From Nitrospirales bacterium LBB_01 (lineage in GTDB: Bacteria > Nitrospirota > Thermodesulfovibrionia > Thermodesulfovibrionales > Magnetobacteriaceae): a stretch of DNA of 64,000 nt. Position numbers and translations under genes: made by a program. Positions within the stretch are counted from its first letter, which is position 1. Each line of letters starts with the position of its first letter. Location of the stretch: positions 2,046,001-2,110,000 of the forward strand of contig CP049016.1 of assembly GCA_004376055.2 (NCBI GenBank), written 5' to 3'. The notes below the pieces were generated by a model. It saw nothing but the letters and a program-made list of their open reading frames with translations, made no database searches and was not told where the DNA came from. Below, one piece after another: positions 8,189-17,169 of this stretch.

Positions 8189-8599
8189 TTAACCCGAAGG
8201 AATAAGTTTTTTAATAAACTTTTCGGCAGCGCTAAAATAGTCCTTAACAGCATTGGTTTCATGTATCAGTCCTCTATAATATCCGGCAATATGGAGGCCG
8301 TCATAGAGATAGTCAAACTCTCTCATGAGCTTACCGTTATTAACGGATAATTGTTTTCTCAAAGCATCCCTGTAAGCATCAACAGATTTAGGAAGGTCTT
8401 TCCTGTGCAGTCCTTTATTAATCAATGCCTCGTCAATGGCCTCTAAAATAGCTAAGTACGCTGTACTAAATGCCTCCCTTACGGGCTTAATATCTGTATA
8501 GAAATTATCCTCAACGGGACATTTGCCGACTATTTCCTGTGCATTGCCCATATATCGGAATGCCTCACCCGGCATGTGAGTTCTTGCTCTGCGTGCCAT
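8189..8599 (-). CDS. small helical protein, DUF5618-like
   Basis: A 136-residue, probably all-helical cytosolic protein. The pattern E-D-N-F-Y-T-D-I-K-x-V-R-x-A-x-x-T-A-Y-L, then G-L-H-R-K-D-L-P-K-S-V-D and L-H-I-A-G-Y-Y-R-G-L resembles, from memory, the DUF5618 family of unknown function. It starts with ATG 10 bases after a GGAG site, behind a strong promoter candidate. The nfnA-like gene begins 23 bases after its stop, so the three genes may share a transcript. A HEPN-like fold is possible from the helical layout but not shown. Confidence 0.65.
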   Translation of the reverse strand: MARRARTHMPGEAFRYMGNAQEIVGKCPVEDNFYTDIKPVREAFSTAYLAILEAIDEALINKGLHRKDLPKSVDAYRDALRKQLSVNNGKLMREFDYLYDGLHIAGYYRGLIHETNAVKDYFSAAEKFIKKLIPSG

Positions 8600-8644
8600 T
8601 TTATTTAGTCTCCAGATTTAGTTTTTTTTACTCATCCATTTCTT

Positions 8645-8674
8645 ATTGTATTTCATTCAGTCCGATGGTGTCAA
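8645..8674 (-). promoter_or_regulatory. strong sigma70-type promoter for the DUF5618-nfnAB unit
   Basis: On the minus strand TTGACA (8669-8674) is followed after 18 bases by TACAAT (8645-8650). The -35 is perfect and the -10 matches 5 of 6. It sits about 45 bases before the ATG at 8599. Confidence 0.68.
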
Positions 8675-8700
8675 TATTTTAGGTAATTAACTGTGCAAAA

Positions 8701-10413
8701 TCATTTCATTTTCATCTTATAAAGGGCAAACGTTCGGCCGCGTTCTGTGTATAGGTGAACTTTTTCGCAGTCGTAGGTATCAAGGATTTTTTGGCAGAAT
8801 CCCTTTTGCACAGGGTCTGCCGTGTTACACCAGTAGTTATAATGAAAATACACGTTTCCGCTGTAGCGCTCAAACAGATTATTTATTCTGCCCACATTGT
8901 TTGTTGCCATTGAGGTTTGAACCGCATTAGCGCCCCAAAGCAAAAACATGTTTGGATTATGGGTTAATATAATGGAATTACTTTTGTCTATCATGATAAG
9001 CATTTTTTGAGCCTCACGATAATCCACACGGCACTCCCATGATTCCTCACCCAGAGACCTAATGTGCGGCATAAACGAGATAAATATATAGAAAAGCACA
9101 ATTAATGGTATTAGTTTTATCTCTTTGCCAGAGTCTTTAAACAGGCGTTGTATTTGAAAAAATCCGGCTCCGGCTAATATGGAAAGCGGCATGTAAGACA
9201 CCAGCGAGTACCGCACATCCTGACCGTAACTGTAGCTGCCGGCATAAAAAAACAAAAAAATTCCAAAAAGCAGGACAAACCACATCAGTAACAAGAGTTT
9301 TTCTTTGAAAAAATCCCTCCCTCCTAATATTCCTATCATGGCAAGACCTGTAAAAAGTGCCGGAAATCTAACGTTGTTAAAATAAAAGAGACCGTTGACC
9401 TTTATATTAGTCCAAAAATATGAGAGAGCCATCCTGTCACCGCTTGAGCCCCAGTTTTCGTTCCTTACCGAATATATCTGCAAAATATGCGTCATTACAA
9501 GCACTAATGAAATTAGCATAAATATGTATAAACGACGTGATTTCAACAATGTCTTGTCTTTAAGCAAAATATACATAAACATGACAGGTATTATTAAAAT
9601 AGCCTCAAGACGAAATTGAAGTGAAAACGGGAGCATTACAGAAAATAAAAACAGCGATTTCATATCCCTTTCTTTCATGTAAATCAAAAAACAAAGCATA
9701 GCTGCACCCGGGGAAAATATGGCCGAGGGCTCAACTGCCGCAGTGTTGCTCCAGATTATGTTTTCAGGAATCATGGCAAATATAAGAGCCGCAAATATAG
9801 AAAGCGTGACATCCTCAAACAGGAGATTCCCTATTAAAAACACCAACATAGTGGACAAAATAAACACGGCATTATTATATACAAACCCTGTAGCCTCAGC
9901 GCTCCCAAACACCTTAAAGAGCAGACTTAAAAGAAACGGATAAGCATACGGCTGCTTATTAAACTCAATGTTATCGCACCTGTAAACGCCATAGTGGTTA
10001 TTGCCGTCATTACACATACCGGCCTTGCCAAGAAACCCGATGTTTTGCCCAATACTGAGATAAATGTTTTCGTCATAGTAGATTCTGTGAATCCGCGGAG
10101 CTACTAAGACCACCAAACACAGCGCAAACGCTGCAACTGCCCCCAGTGCGTACCTCTGGCCTTTTGTTAACTTAGTGAACAATGCGGCGATTGTTTTATA
10201 ATTAAAAAGCAGTCCCAACACTATCAAAACAAAATTAATGGCAAGAGCAGCTGGAATTGCCGTTATCAGATGCTGCCTTATAACATCGGAACTGTGTCCA
10301 TGAGCATAATTATGGGCTGATATTAAAACAGCAACGAATCCTGCCGCTACAAAATACCACTGTTTATCTATTATAGATTTTGCCTGTTTTTTAGGCATAG
10401 TTTTCATTTTCAA
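8701..10413 (-). CDS. polytopic membrane glycosyltransferase, GT39/ArnT-like
   Basis: A 570-residue membrane protein with about 11-12 hydrophobic segments and a soluble C-terminal domain of about 120 residues. Just after the second membrane helix lies an acidic pair (D114-E115 in R-I-Y-Y-D-E-N-I-Y), the position of the catalytic carboxylates in GT-C enzymes that use polyprenyl-phosphate sugars. The length and plan match the GT39/PMT/ArnT superfamily. The acceptor is unknown. The gene overlaps the upstream carbamoyltransferase gene by 23 bases and is the last member of a three-gene operon, so it probably acts on the same glycan or lipid. Confidence 0.75.
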   Translation of the reverse strand: MKMKTMPKKQAKSIIDKQWYFVAAGFVAVLISAHNYAHGHSSDVIRQHLITAIPAALAINFVLIVLGLLFNYKTIAALFTKLTKGQRYALGAVAAFALCLVVLVAPRIHRIYYDENIYLSIGQNIGFLGKAGMCNDGNNHYGVYRCDNIEFNKQPYAYPFLLSLLFKVFGSAEATGFVYNNAVFILSTMLVFLIGNLLFEDVTLSIFAALIFAMIPENIIWSNTAAVEPSAIFSPGAAMLCFLIYMKERDMKSLFLFSVMLPFSLQFRLEAILIIPVMFMYILLKDKTLLKSRRLYIFMLISLVLVMTHILQIYSVRNENWGSSGDRMALSYFWTNIKVNGLFYFNNVRFPALFTGLAMIGILGGRDFFKEKLLLLMWFVLLFGIFLFFYAGSYSYGQDVRYSLVSYMPLSILAGAGFFQIQRLFKDSGKEIKLIPLIVLFYIFISFMPHIRSLGEESWECRVDYREAQKMLIMIDKSNSIILTHNPNMFLLWGANAVQTSMATNNVGRINNLFERYSGNVYFHYNYWCNTADPVQKGFCQKILDTYDCEKVHLYTERGRTFALYKMKMK

Positions 10414-12094
10414 CTAAATAATCCCCTATTGCCATGTATCTGTTTTTAGCCGTAATAAGGGTTTTTACAGCATCCTCCGGGCTAAAAACCAGAGGCTGTC
10501 CATGAATATTAAAACTCGTATTCAACAAAACCCCTCTTCCGGTTATTTTCTTTAATTCAGAGAGCAGATTATAAAACACACCGTCACTTTCGTCAACAAC
10601 CTGCGGTCTGCACACTCCTCTTAAGCTCACAATGCCTTTCATCTCCGGTATGAACTCAGGCTTCACTCGGTAGCCCATAGCCATAAACTTATTGTAGGTG
10701 TTGCTGCCATTTCGGTCTATTATAGCGTCAAAATCCTCTTTTAATATGGACGGGCAAAAGGGCTGATACCACACGCGCATTTTTAGTCTGAGATTGAGGC
10801 GGTTTTTTATCTCCTCTGAGTTGGGAAGTGCTAGGATACTTCTTCTACCCAAAGCCCTTGGGCCATACTCCATAGCCCCTTGAAACCAAAACACAATGTG
10901 ACCCTCTGAAATCAACTTTGCAGTCTCTTTAGCTATATCTGTTTTCTTTTCAAATTTCAGATTTTTCGTTTTTAGTGCATCAGTGATATCAGTGTCCTTA
11001 AACCCTGTACCCCAAAACACATCGTTAAAGTCATACTTTGATACGCTGTTTAACTCGTAATTAGCGCACATAGCAGCACCCGCCGCAAGCCCGCCGTCTC
11101 CCATGTGTGGATATATAAAACAATTGGAAACTCCGGAAAGCTCACTTATCAGCATGTTCACTACAATGTTTGAAAACACCCCTCCAGCAAGAGCAACCTT
11201 GTCACAAGCGGTTATAGTGAGCGCATTTTTTATAAGCTGCACCACATGCACCTCAAGCACCCTCTCTGCCATATATGCAAACTGCTCTGAGGGATACTGC
11301 CAGAGGATTTTCTTCAACTTATTGAACATTTGCAGAGAGCCGTATTTTGCGCTGACATTAAGCCCGTCAATTTGAAAAAACTCAAGCATCGGGTTTTTAT
11401 CGTCATCTATAGGGTAGGCATAGTCGGCAAGAGCCATGACCTTTCCCTCATCCTCAAGTTCCCGCATGTTTAGAAGATTGGTTACGTGTTCAAAAAATAT
11501 TCCAAATGAATCCCTTCCGTTTATCTGTTTTATTAAACTAAGTCTGTCATTGTCAAGCACACTTATGTTTCCTGAAAGGCCGTCACCAATTCCATCAAGT
11601 GTTACAACAAGGGATTTGTCATGTCTTGAGCAAAACGCAGCCGCAGCGGCATGACAGTCGTGATGACCGTATTGATGGAAATCTATCTTTTTAAATCCTA
11701 ATCTTTTTAGCTCTTTAGTCAACAGATGCCGGCTGATGCGTGTGCTTAACGCCGATGGACCAATTTCTGTCAGCACGTACTTAGCTCTCTTTTTTAGACC
11801 CTGAAATGCGCCCTGCTCAATTTTTCGCCTGCGGATAAGATAGTACTGCTCCTTAAGGGATGGAAATGCGCGTGTCAGGGTTTTGGAAAAATCGGTAGTG
11901 CAGCTGCTTATACAATCAATATCACGAGGCTCTAAGTTTAGGGCATTCAGACATGCTTTTATAGAGAGCGCCGGAAAGCCCGCCTCTAATTTCCGTCTTG
12001 AGAGCCGCTCTTCATTTATCGCTGTGAGGACTTTGTTGTCTTTTAATATTGCAGCCCCTGCGTCATGACCATCCCATATTCCAAGTATATACAT
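10391..12094 (-). CDS. carbamoyltransferase (NodU/CmcH/TobZ family)
   Basis: The 567-residue protein has both halves of the family. The N-terminal Kae1-like ATPase fold contains G-I-W-D-G-H-D-A-G-A-A-I-L, Y-G-H-H-D-C-H-A-A-A-A and L-D-G-I-G-D-G. The YrdC-like C-terminal half contains G-A-M-E-Y-G-P-R-A-L-G-R-R-S-I-L-A and N-T-S-F-N-I-H-G-Q-P. Such enzymes use carbamoyl phosphate and ATP to carbamoylate a hydroxyl on a sugar or antibiotic. The gene is 3 bases from the radical SAM gene and overlaps the membrane glycosyltransferase gene, pointing to a decorated glycan or lipid as substrate. Length is normal. Confidence 0.9.
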   Translation of the reverse strand: MYILGIWDGHDAGAAILKDNKVLTAINEERLSRRKLEAGFPALSIKACLNALNLEPRDIDCISSCTTDFSKTLTRAFPSLKEQYYLIRRRKIEQGAFQGLKKRAKYVLTEIGPSALSTRISRHLLTKELKRLGFKKIDFHQYGHHDCHAAAAAFCSRHDKSLVVTLDGIGDGLSGNISVLDNDRLSLIKQINGRDSFGIFFEHVTNLLNMRELEDEGKVMALADYAYPIDDDKNPMLEFFQIDGLNVSAKYGSLQMFNKLKKILWQYPSEQFAYMAERVLEVHVVQLIKNALTITACDKVALAGGVFSNIVVNMLISELSGVSNCFIYPHMGDGGLAAGAAMCANYELNSVSKYDFNDVFWGTGFKDTDITDALKTKNLKFEKKTDIAKETAKLISEGHIVFWFQGAMEYGPRALGRRSILALPNSEEIKNRLNLRLKMRVWYQPFCPSILKEDFDAIIDRNGSNTYNKFMAMGYRVKPEFIPEMKGIVSLRGVCRPQVVDESDGVFYNLLSELKKITGRGVLLNTSFNIHGQPLVFSPEDAVKTLITAKNRYMAIGDYLVENENYA

Positions 12095-12097
12095 GGT

Positions 12098-13510
12098 TTA
12101 TTCCACCACCTTTAAAAATTTCAACGTTGACGCTATAGTTTTAAATAATGCTCTTGGACTCATCAGTTTTATGATCCCTGCTATTGTCCGAAATCTTAGG
12201 TAAAACTCCCTTACGGCTTGTGTTCGTATCTTTTCAACCTGAGACGGAGTTATACCATCTAAGGACATGACAGAGCGTTCCTGCCGAAAAGTGCTAAATG
12301 AATCAGAGTCTTTTATCCAGCCATTAGAGAGTGCCGTGTTGTAGAGCTCTGAGCCAGGGAATGGAACTGCACAGTAAAATTGCGCAAAGTCAAGGTCAAG
12401 CTCCAGCACTTTCCGCTTAGTCTCTAATGCTGATGAGACGGTTTCGTTAGGTAGCCCAAATATTATATGCCCTGATGTTAATATGCCGGCTTTTTTGGCA
12501 GTAGAAAGTGTGCTTTTAATCTGCTCAAACCCTATGTTTTTTCTCACTCCTTTAAGCACCTCTGAGTTGACCGATTCTATCCCAAAACTAATCATCCAGC
12601 ATCCGGCACGCTTCATTAATTGTAGTAGTTCCACATTAACCGTGTCAATTCTACTGTTACAGACCCATGAAATGTTGACCTCATTTGTAATCAATCCCAT
12701 ACAGAGTTCTTTCACAAATGAGGGGTTTGCCGTAAATGTCTCAGCCCAGAAAAAATACTCTCTAACGCCGTATTTCTCTATATCAGCCTTAATTTCCTCC
12801 ACTATGGAATCAACCGTCCTTAACCGTGTCTTTTTTCCGTAGTACGTTTGGCTTGTGCAAAATGTACACGGAAAATGGCATCCACGCTGCGGCATCACCA
12901 TAAGAAACGGACTGCCTTTAAGCGGCAATGTGTATGAGGCAATATTGATAAGGCTCCAATTAGGAAACGGCAGAGTATCCAGATTAGCTGCAAACTCTCT
13001 GTCATCGTTTCTTACAATATTTCCTTGAGCGTCTTTGAAAGTTATTCCCAGTACACTTTTCAGATTGTTTAAATTGTTAACTGTCTCAAGAGCGGTTATC
13101 TCAGGTTCATTTCTGATAACTATGTCTAAGCCCTCTGTATGCGACAGTGAGTGAGTATCAAAGACGGTTACGTGTGTTCCAATAACTATGGTGGTAATGG
13201 AAGGATTTTCCCTTTTAATTAAAGTTGTTACAACAAGGTCATTGCTGATTGACGGAGTGCCTGTGCTGACAACTGCGACATCCGGGTTAATGGAATCAAT
13301 AATTGACTTAAGTCTTTGTAAATTAATGTTTTCTGCAGGGGCATCTATTACTTTTACCTCATGATTATTTTCCTTTAGGAGGGTTGCAATATAGATTAGT
13401 GAAAGCGGGGGCCACAGGGTTGACCATATACCGCTTTGTTGAGTGCATCGCCCCTCACGCGTAAACTTCTCGCCGTAAGCATCCGGCGGATTTAATAACA
13501 GGATTTTCAA
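12098..13510 (-). CDS. cobalamin-binding radical SAM enzyme
   Basis: A 470-residue protein. An N-terminal B12-binding Rossmann-like domain (about 1-150, including P-D-V-A-V-V-S-T-G-T-P-S-I-S) precedes a radical SAM core whose [4Fe-4S] motif is C-H-F-P-C-T-F-C (CxxxCxxC). The class includes methylases such as those acting on hopanoids and phosphonates, and enzymes making other C-C bonds. The substrate cannot be read here. It heads the operon with the carbamoyltransferase and the GT39-like gene. MITE-like copy 3 lies immediately upstream. Confidence 0.85.
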   Translation of the reverse strand: MKILLLNPPDAYGEKFTREGRCTQQSGIWSTLWPPLSLIYIATLLKENNHEVKVIDAPAENINLQRLKSIIDSINPDVAVVSTGTPSISNDLVVTTLIKRENPSITTIVIGTHVTVFDTHSLSHTEGLDIVIRNEPEITALETVNNLNNLKSVLGITFKDAQGNIVRNDDREFAANLDTLPFPNWSLINIASYTLPLKGSPFLMVMPQRGCHFPCTFCTSQTYYGKKTRLRTVDSIVEEIKADIEKYGVREYFFWAETFTANPSFVKELCMGLITNEVNISWVCNSRIDTVNVELLQLMKRAGCWMISFGIESVNSEVLKGVRKNIGFEQIKSTLSTAKKAGILTSGHIIFGLPNETVSSALETKRKVLELDLDFAQFYCAVPFPGSELYNTALSNGWIKDSDSFSTFRQERSVMSLDGITPSQVEKIRTQAVREFYLRFRTIAGIIKLMSPRALFKTIASTLKFLKVVE

Positions 13511-13520
13511 TTTAATAAAT

Positions 13521-13806
13521 TGCCTTTGTAGTTAACTCAGCTAATAAAATACTGGATTCCTGCCTTCGCAGGAATGACAAAAAAAATAAGGAATGAAAAA
13601 AAAATGAAAAATGAAAAAGAAATGAAAAATGAAAAATGAAAAAGAAAATAAGAAATGAGAAAAACCATCTCCTCCTGTCATTCCCGCCTCCCCTCCTTTG
13701 TCATTCCCGCCTCCCCTCCTTTGTCATCCCGCACTTGATGCGGGATCCAGTCCTTTTCCCTGCATCCTTAAATGACACAAAACCATCTATCGGAGTCAAC
13801 TATACA
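13521..13806. repeat. MITE-like dispersed element, copy 3, expanded
   Basis: This degenerate copy fills the gap between the radical SAM and hicB genes. The left end holds AGTTAACTCAG followed by an ACTGGATTCCTGCC arm; the right end holds CGGAGTCAACTATACAGC. Between them are an A-rich purine tract (about 13580-13660, repeated GAAAAAT units) and a 23-bp tandem repeat starting TGTCATTCCCG at 13676, 13699 and, in degenerate form, 13722. Its right terminal repeat overlaps the last codons of hicB. Confidence 0.65.
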
Positions 13807-14015
13807 GCTACTACTATTTCTTTATATTCTTTATCTGTAGGTGCGGCAGAGTGTGTTTTTTGATTTTCAGCCCATAACCATGCAGTGATAGCCTCTTTAA
13901 TATTTTCTATGGCTTCTTCTTCGGTTTTACCTTGTGAGACACAGCCAGGTAATGCAGGCACCTCTGCTACCAGCCAACCATCCTCAGCCTGCTCTAATTT
14001 AACGTAAAACAACAT
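13800..14015 (-). CDS. HicB-family antitoxin-like protein, orphan
   Basis: A 71-residue protein with the HicB fold: F-Y-V-K-L-E-Q-A-E-D-G-W-L-V-A at the start, then V-P-A-L-P-G-C-V-S-Q-G-K-T-E-E-E-A and a helix (I-E-N-I-K-E-A-I-T-A-W). The C-terminal DNA-binding part found in longer HicB proteins is lacking. No hicA gene is adjacent on either side. Its stop codon (TAG, 13800-13802) lies within the right end of the dispersed element, so the natural C-terminus may have been altered by the insertion. The gene starts 52 bases after the GT2 stop. Confidence 0.8.
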   Translation of the reverse strand: MLFYVKLEQAEDGWLVAEVPALPGCVSQGKTEEEAIENIKEAITAWLWAENQKTHSAAPTDKEYKEIVVAV

Positions 14016-14067
14016 CTGATGTTCTCCCTCTTGTATAGTATCAAATATAGCCCCAAAATGCCAAATC

Positions 14068-14733
14068 TTAAATCAAATACTTAATCAACGTGAAGCCGTA
14101 TCTGAGCCACACCTTAGATAGTCGTATTTTAGAGTAACCGGCCTTGCGTTTATATTCGTGTGATGGAACCTCAGTAAGGCGAAATCCTTTTTTCAGAGTT
14201 TTCATAATCATTTCTTGCTCTATGGTTGTAATATCTTCTTTAAGGTTTAGCTTTTTTGCCACCTCTGTTTTTATCGCTCTGAAGCCGTTTTGGGAGTCAC
14301 TGATTCTTACCTTATAGCGCCAATTAATACAGGCTGTGATAAAGGAGCTGCCCATCAATCTAAAAAACTCGTCAAAACCGCCGTGAAGTTCACTTGAGCC
14401 GCCAAGCAGACGTGAGCCTGTTACGTGGTCAGCCTCTCCTTTAAGGATTGGCTCTATTAATCGGGGTATGTCATTAGGGTCGTGAGAGCCGTCAGCGTCT
14501 ATAAAGACAATGACATCGCCCGCTGCCTCTTTAATAGCAAGTCTTAAAGCAGCGCCCTTTCCCTTACCGTCGTCGGTTATACACTTAACGGAATGGTTTT
14601 TGGCAATCTCTGCGGTTCCATCTGTGGAGTGACCGTCAATGACTATAATCTCATCACCGTACTTTTTGCAGCCCTCTATGACATCTCCAACGGTTGCCGC
14701 CTCATTTAGCGCAGGAATTACTATCGTTATCAC
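14068..14733 (-). CDS. GT2-family glycosyltransferase, DPM1-like
   Basis: A 221-residue soluble GT-A enzyme: I-P-A-L-N-E-A-A-T-V at the start, the nucleotide-binding D-G-H-S-T-D-G-T, and the metal-binding V-F-I-D-A-D-G-S-H. No C-terminal membrane helices are visible, and the length matches dolichyl/polyprenyl-phosphate mannose synthase-like proteins. It probably transfers a sugar from a nucleotide donor to polyprenyl phosphate, which could feed GT39-like enzymes such as the one at 8701-10413; that link is an inference. Its ATG directly follows the acyl-CoA ligase stop. Confidence 0.87.
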   Translation of the reverse strand: MITIVIPALNEAATVGDVIEGCKKYGDEIIVIDGHSTDGTAEIAKNHSVKCITDDGKGKGAALRLAIKEAAGDVIVFIDADGSHDPNDIPRLIEPILKGEADHVTGSRLLGGSSELHGGFDEFFRLMGSSFITACINWRYKVRISDSQNGFRAIKTEVAKKLNLKEDITTIEQEMIMKTLKKGFRLTEVPSHEYKRKAGYSKIRLSKVWLRYGFTLIKYLI

Positions 14734-16437
14734 TTATGTTGCCTCTTCATACAGGGCGTCAAGAAGTTCTTTAAATGTATCACAGACTCTGTTTCGCTTG
14801 AGTTTAAGCGAGGGGGTCAGAAATCCATCTGAAACTGTCAGATGACCGCTATGGATATAGAACTTTTTAATAGTCTCAAAAGAGGCCAGATTTTTGTTTA
14901 CTCTGTCAACACTTTCTTGGACGCTTTCCCTTATGGATGTGTGGTTAATAAGCTCATCGTAGTTTGAAAAATTAATTCCAAGCTTAGCCGCATGAGACTT
15001 AACCGCATCCTCTTTGAGAGTGATAAGGGCGGTAAGGTATTTTCTCTCGTTTCCATAGAGCACAAGGTGCTCTATAAGCGCATCATCCTTAAACCGAGCT
15101 TCAATAATCTGCGGGGATATGTTTTTACCGCCAGAGGTTACGATGATTTCCTTTTTTCGCCCTTTGATTTTTAAAAATCCCCGCTCATTAAATTCACCAA
15201 GATCGCCTGTTTTAAACCAGCCGTCCTCTGTAAACGCTTCTTTCGTAGCTAATGGGTCTTTATAGTACTGAGTAAAAATGTTTGGACCTTTGGCTAAGAT
15301 TTCGCCGTCTTCTGCCAACTTTAATTCAACTGACGGAAAAGCTTTCCCAACAGCGTTAAAATCAAAATCATCACCTCTATTCATTGTTAGCGTTGGGGAG
15401 CACTCGGTAAGACCATATCCCTCAATTATCAACATCCCGGCTTTTAGAAAAAACTCCTTTGCTTCAAGTTTAAGCCCTGCTCCTCCGGATAGACAAAACC
15501 CAAGCTTCCTGCCGGTTAGCTCACGCAGTTTATCAATTTGGGCGTTTCTATCGGTTGATGAGTTTACGGAATCAAGATGAAGTTTCTCCCAATAAGCGGG
15601 AACACTCATAAACACTGTAGGACGTACTTCAGGCATATGTTTAAGTACCTCCGCTGGAGTTGTCAAATACGTGGTAAACCCAAGCGTGTTACCAAGCCCG
15701 TATTCGCCCCAGCCAAATATGTGAGACATTGGAAGCCACAATAAATCCACTAGCGCCTCAGGTATAAGGGGCCCAAGGGTATCTATCCAATCGGCGGCGT
15801 TTTCATATAGATTTCTATGTGTTAGGACAACACCCTTTGGTCTTCCTGTGGTGCCGGACGTGTATAAAATAGCGGCAACGTCATCAATGTTAAACTCGTC
15901 AATGAGTTGTTTAAATCCGTCTGGATTTTGCTCTAACAAAGCAAAGCCGGCGTTTAATGCGTCTTCAAAATAAACCGCTCTGCTTTCAAACTCTTTATTG
16001 GTTTCTACAAAAGTTCCCATTACAATTATGTGTTTAACATTAGGAATATCAGGGAGTATTTTTGAAACAACCGGCAGCATATCGTTCTCAGTGATAAGAA
16101 TATGAGCATCGCAGTGATTGATTATATACCCGGCTTCAGTGGGAGCATTGGAATGATACACGGGAACAAACACACTGCGTGCGGCATGTATTGCCATCAG
16201 GGAAAAAGTCCACTCAATGCGGTTTTTAGCAAATATTGATACTTTTACATTTGGTCCTGCTCCAATGGATTTTAGATAAAGTGCAAGCGCCGAAGATTTT
16301 TTAAGGAACTCTCCCCACGTGGTTGCTGTCCAGCCGCTAAAACCGTCTGAAGACATGAAACGAGGCGCATCTGGAGTTTGTCTGCCCCGTTCATAAAGTA
16401 TAGCGGCATCAGATTTATATTTGCGGGTGTTACTCAT
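14734..16437 (-). CDS. long-chain acyl-CoA synthetase-like AMP-forming ligase
   Basis: A 567-residue ANL-superfamily ligase. The P-loop is I-L-Y-T-S-G-T-T-G-R-P-K-G-V. Other core motifs are I-I-E-G-Y-G-L-T-E-C-S-P, W-F-K-T-G-D-L-G-E and G-R-K-K-E-I-I-V-T-S-G-G-K-N. The length and the last motif match FadD15/FAA-type long-chain fatty acyl-CoA synthetases, which activate fatty acids with ATP and CoA. It overlaps the bluB stop by 4 bases and abuts the GT2 gene. The acyl substrate is not predictable from this reading. Confidence 0.9.
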   Translation of the reverse strand: MSNTRKYKSDAAILYERGRQTPDAPRFMSSDGFSGWTATTWGEFLKKSSALALYLKSIGAGPNVKVSIFAKNRIEWTFSLMAIHAARSVFVPVYHSNAPTEAGYIINHCDAHILITENDMLPVVSKILPDIPNVKHIIVMGTFVETNKEFESRAVYFEDALNAGFALLEQNPDGFKQLIDEFNIDDVAAILYTSGTTGRPKGVVLTHRNLYENAADWIDTLGPLIPEALVDLLWLPMSHIFGWGEYGLGNTLGFTTYLTTPAEVLKHMPEVRPTVFMSVPAYWEKLHLDSVNSSTDRNAQIDKLRELTGRKLGFCLSGGAGLKLEAKEFFLKAGMLIIEGYGLTECSPTLTMNRGDDFDFNAVGKAFPSVELKLAEDGEILAKGPNIFTQYYKDPLATKEAFTEDGWFKTGDLGEFNERGFLKIKGRKKEIIVTSGGKNISPQIIEARFKDDALIEHLVLYGNERKYLTALITLKEDAVKSHAAKLGINFSNYDELINHTSIRESVQESVDRVNKNLASFETIKKFYIHSGHLTVSDGFLTPSLKLKRNRVCDTFKELLDALYEEAT

Positions 16438-17138
16438 TTAACCACATGTTTGTAAAGCTCGGGCAGATGAGTTTGACAGTCATTGCCCCAGGTTTCAGAA
16501 TAAATTAAGTCCGATAGCTTCATACGCGGCAGCCATCCGACAGTTTCCAACTCCGGCGATTCAGGGAAATGCGTCACATATCCAATACAAAGATACGCTA
16601 TCGGTATGACATCTTCTGGCAGGTTAAGAATCTGCGTTAAATCATTGTCATACAATATGCTGACCCATCCAACCCCTAAACCCTCAGCACGGGCTGCAAG
16701 CCAAAGGTTTTCAACCGCACACACTACACTGTACTCATCCATGTTAAAGTTTGTGGTGCGCCCAATAACGACAGGGCCAAAACGGCTCTTGTCGCAGGTT
16801 ACACATATATTAAGCGGAGACTCCAGTATGCCCTGAAGTTTCAGGTTTTCATAAGTTTGACGTTTTTTATCATCAATAAACATAGCCTTTGCTCTTTCAT
16901 TAGCCCGTACAAAGGACTCATGAACCCTGCGTTTGACATCGTTTGACTTTATGACAATAAAATTCCATGGCTGCATAAAACCCACCGATGGGGCATGGTG
17001 AGCGGCAACAAGCACACGTGAAAGCACATCGTCCTCTATAGGTTTGTCGGTAAACTGGCTTCTTATGTCCCGTCTTGAAAAAATAGCCTTGTAAAGACCG
17101 GCCTTTTCAAACTCTTCAAAAACATTAACTCTCTCCAC
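16434..17138 (-). CDS. bluB: 5,6-dimethylbenzimidazole synthase
   Basis: A 234-residue flavin-destroying nitroreductase-fold enzyme. BluB features are R-R-D-I-R-S-Q-F near residue 22, the segment H-H-A-P-S-V-G-F-M-Q-P-W-N-F, the G-R-T-T-N-F-N-M-D-E-Y loop and A-R-A-E-G-L-G-V-G-W-V-S-I. BluB turns FMNH2 into dimethylbenzimidazole, the lower ligand of vitamin B12. The start is GTG at 17136-17138, 9 bases after AGGAG. It heads a coupled operon with the acyl ligase and GT2 genes, an unusual setting. A B12-dependent radical SAM enzyme is encoded 3 kb away. Confidence 0.88.
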   Translation of the reverse strand: MERVNVFEEFEKAGLYKAIFSRRDIRSQFTDKPIEDDVLSRVLVAAHHAPSVGFMQPWNFIVIKSNDVKRRVHESFVRANERAKAMFIDDKKRQTYENLKLQGILESPLNICVTCDKSRFGPVVIGRTTNFNMDEYSVVCAVENLWLAARAEGLGVGWVSILYDNDLTQILNLPEDVIPIAYLCIGYVTHFPESPELETVGWLPRMKLSDLIYSETWGNDCQTHLPELYKHVVK

Positions 17139-17169
17139 TATTGAACGCTCCTTTTTTTGGGGGGTATTG

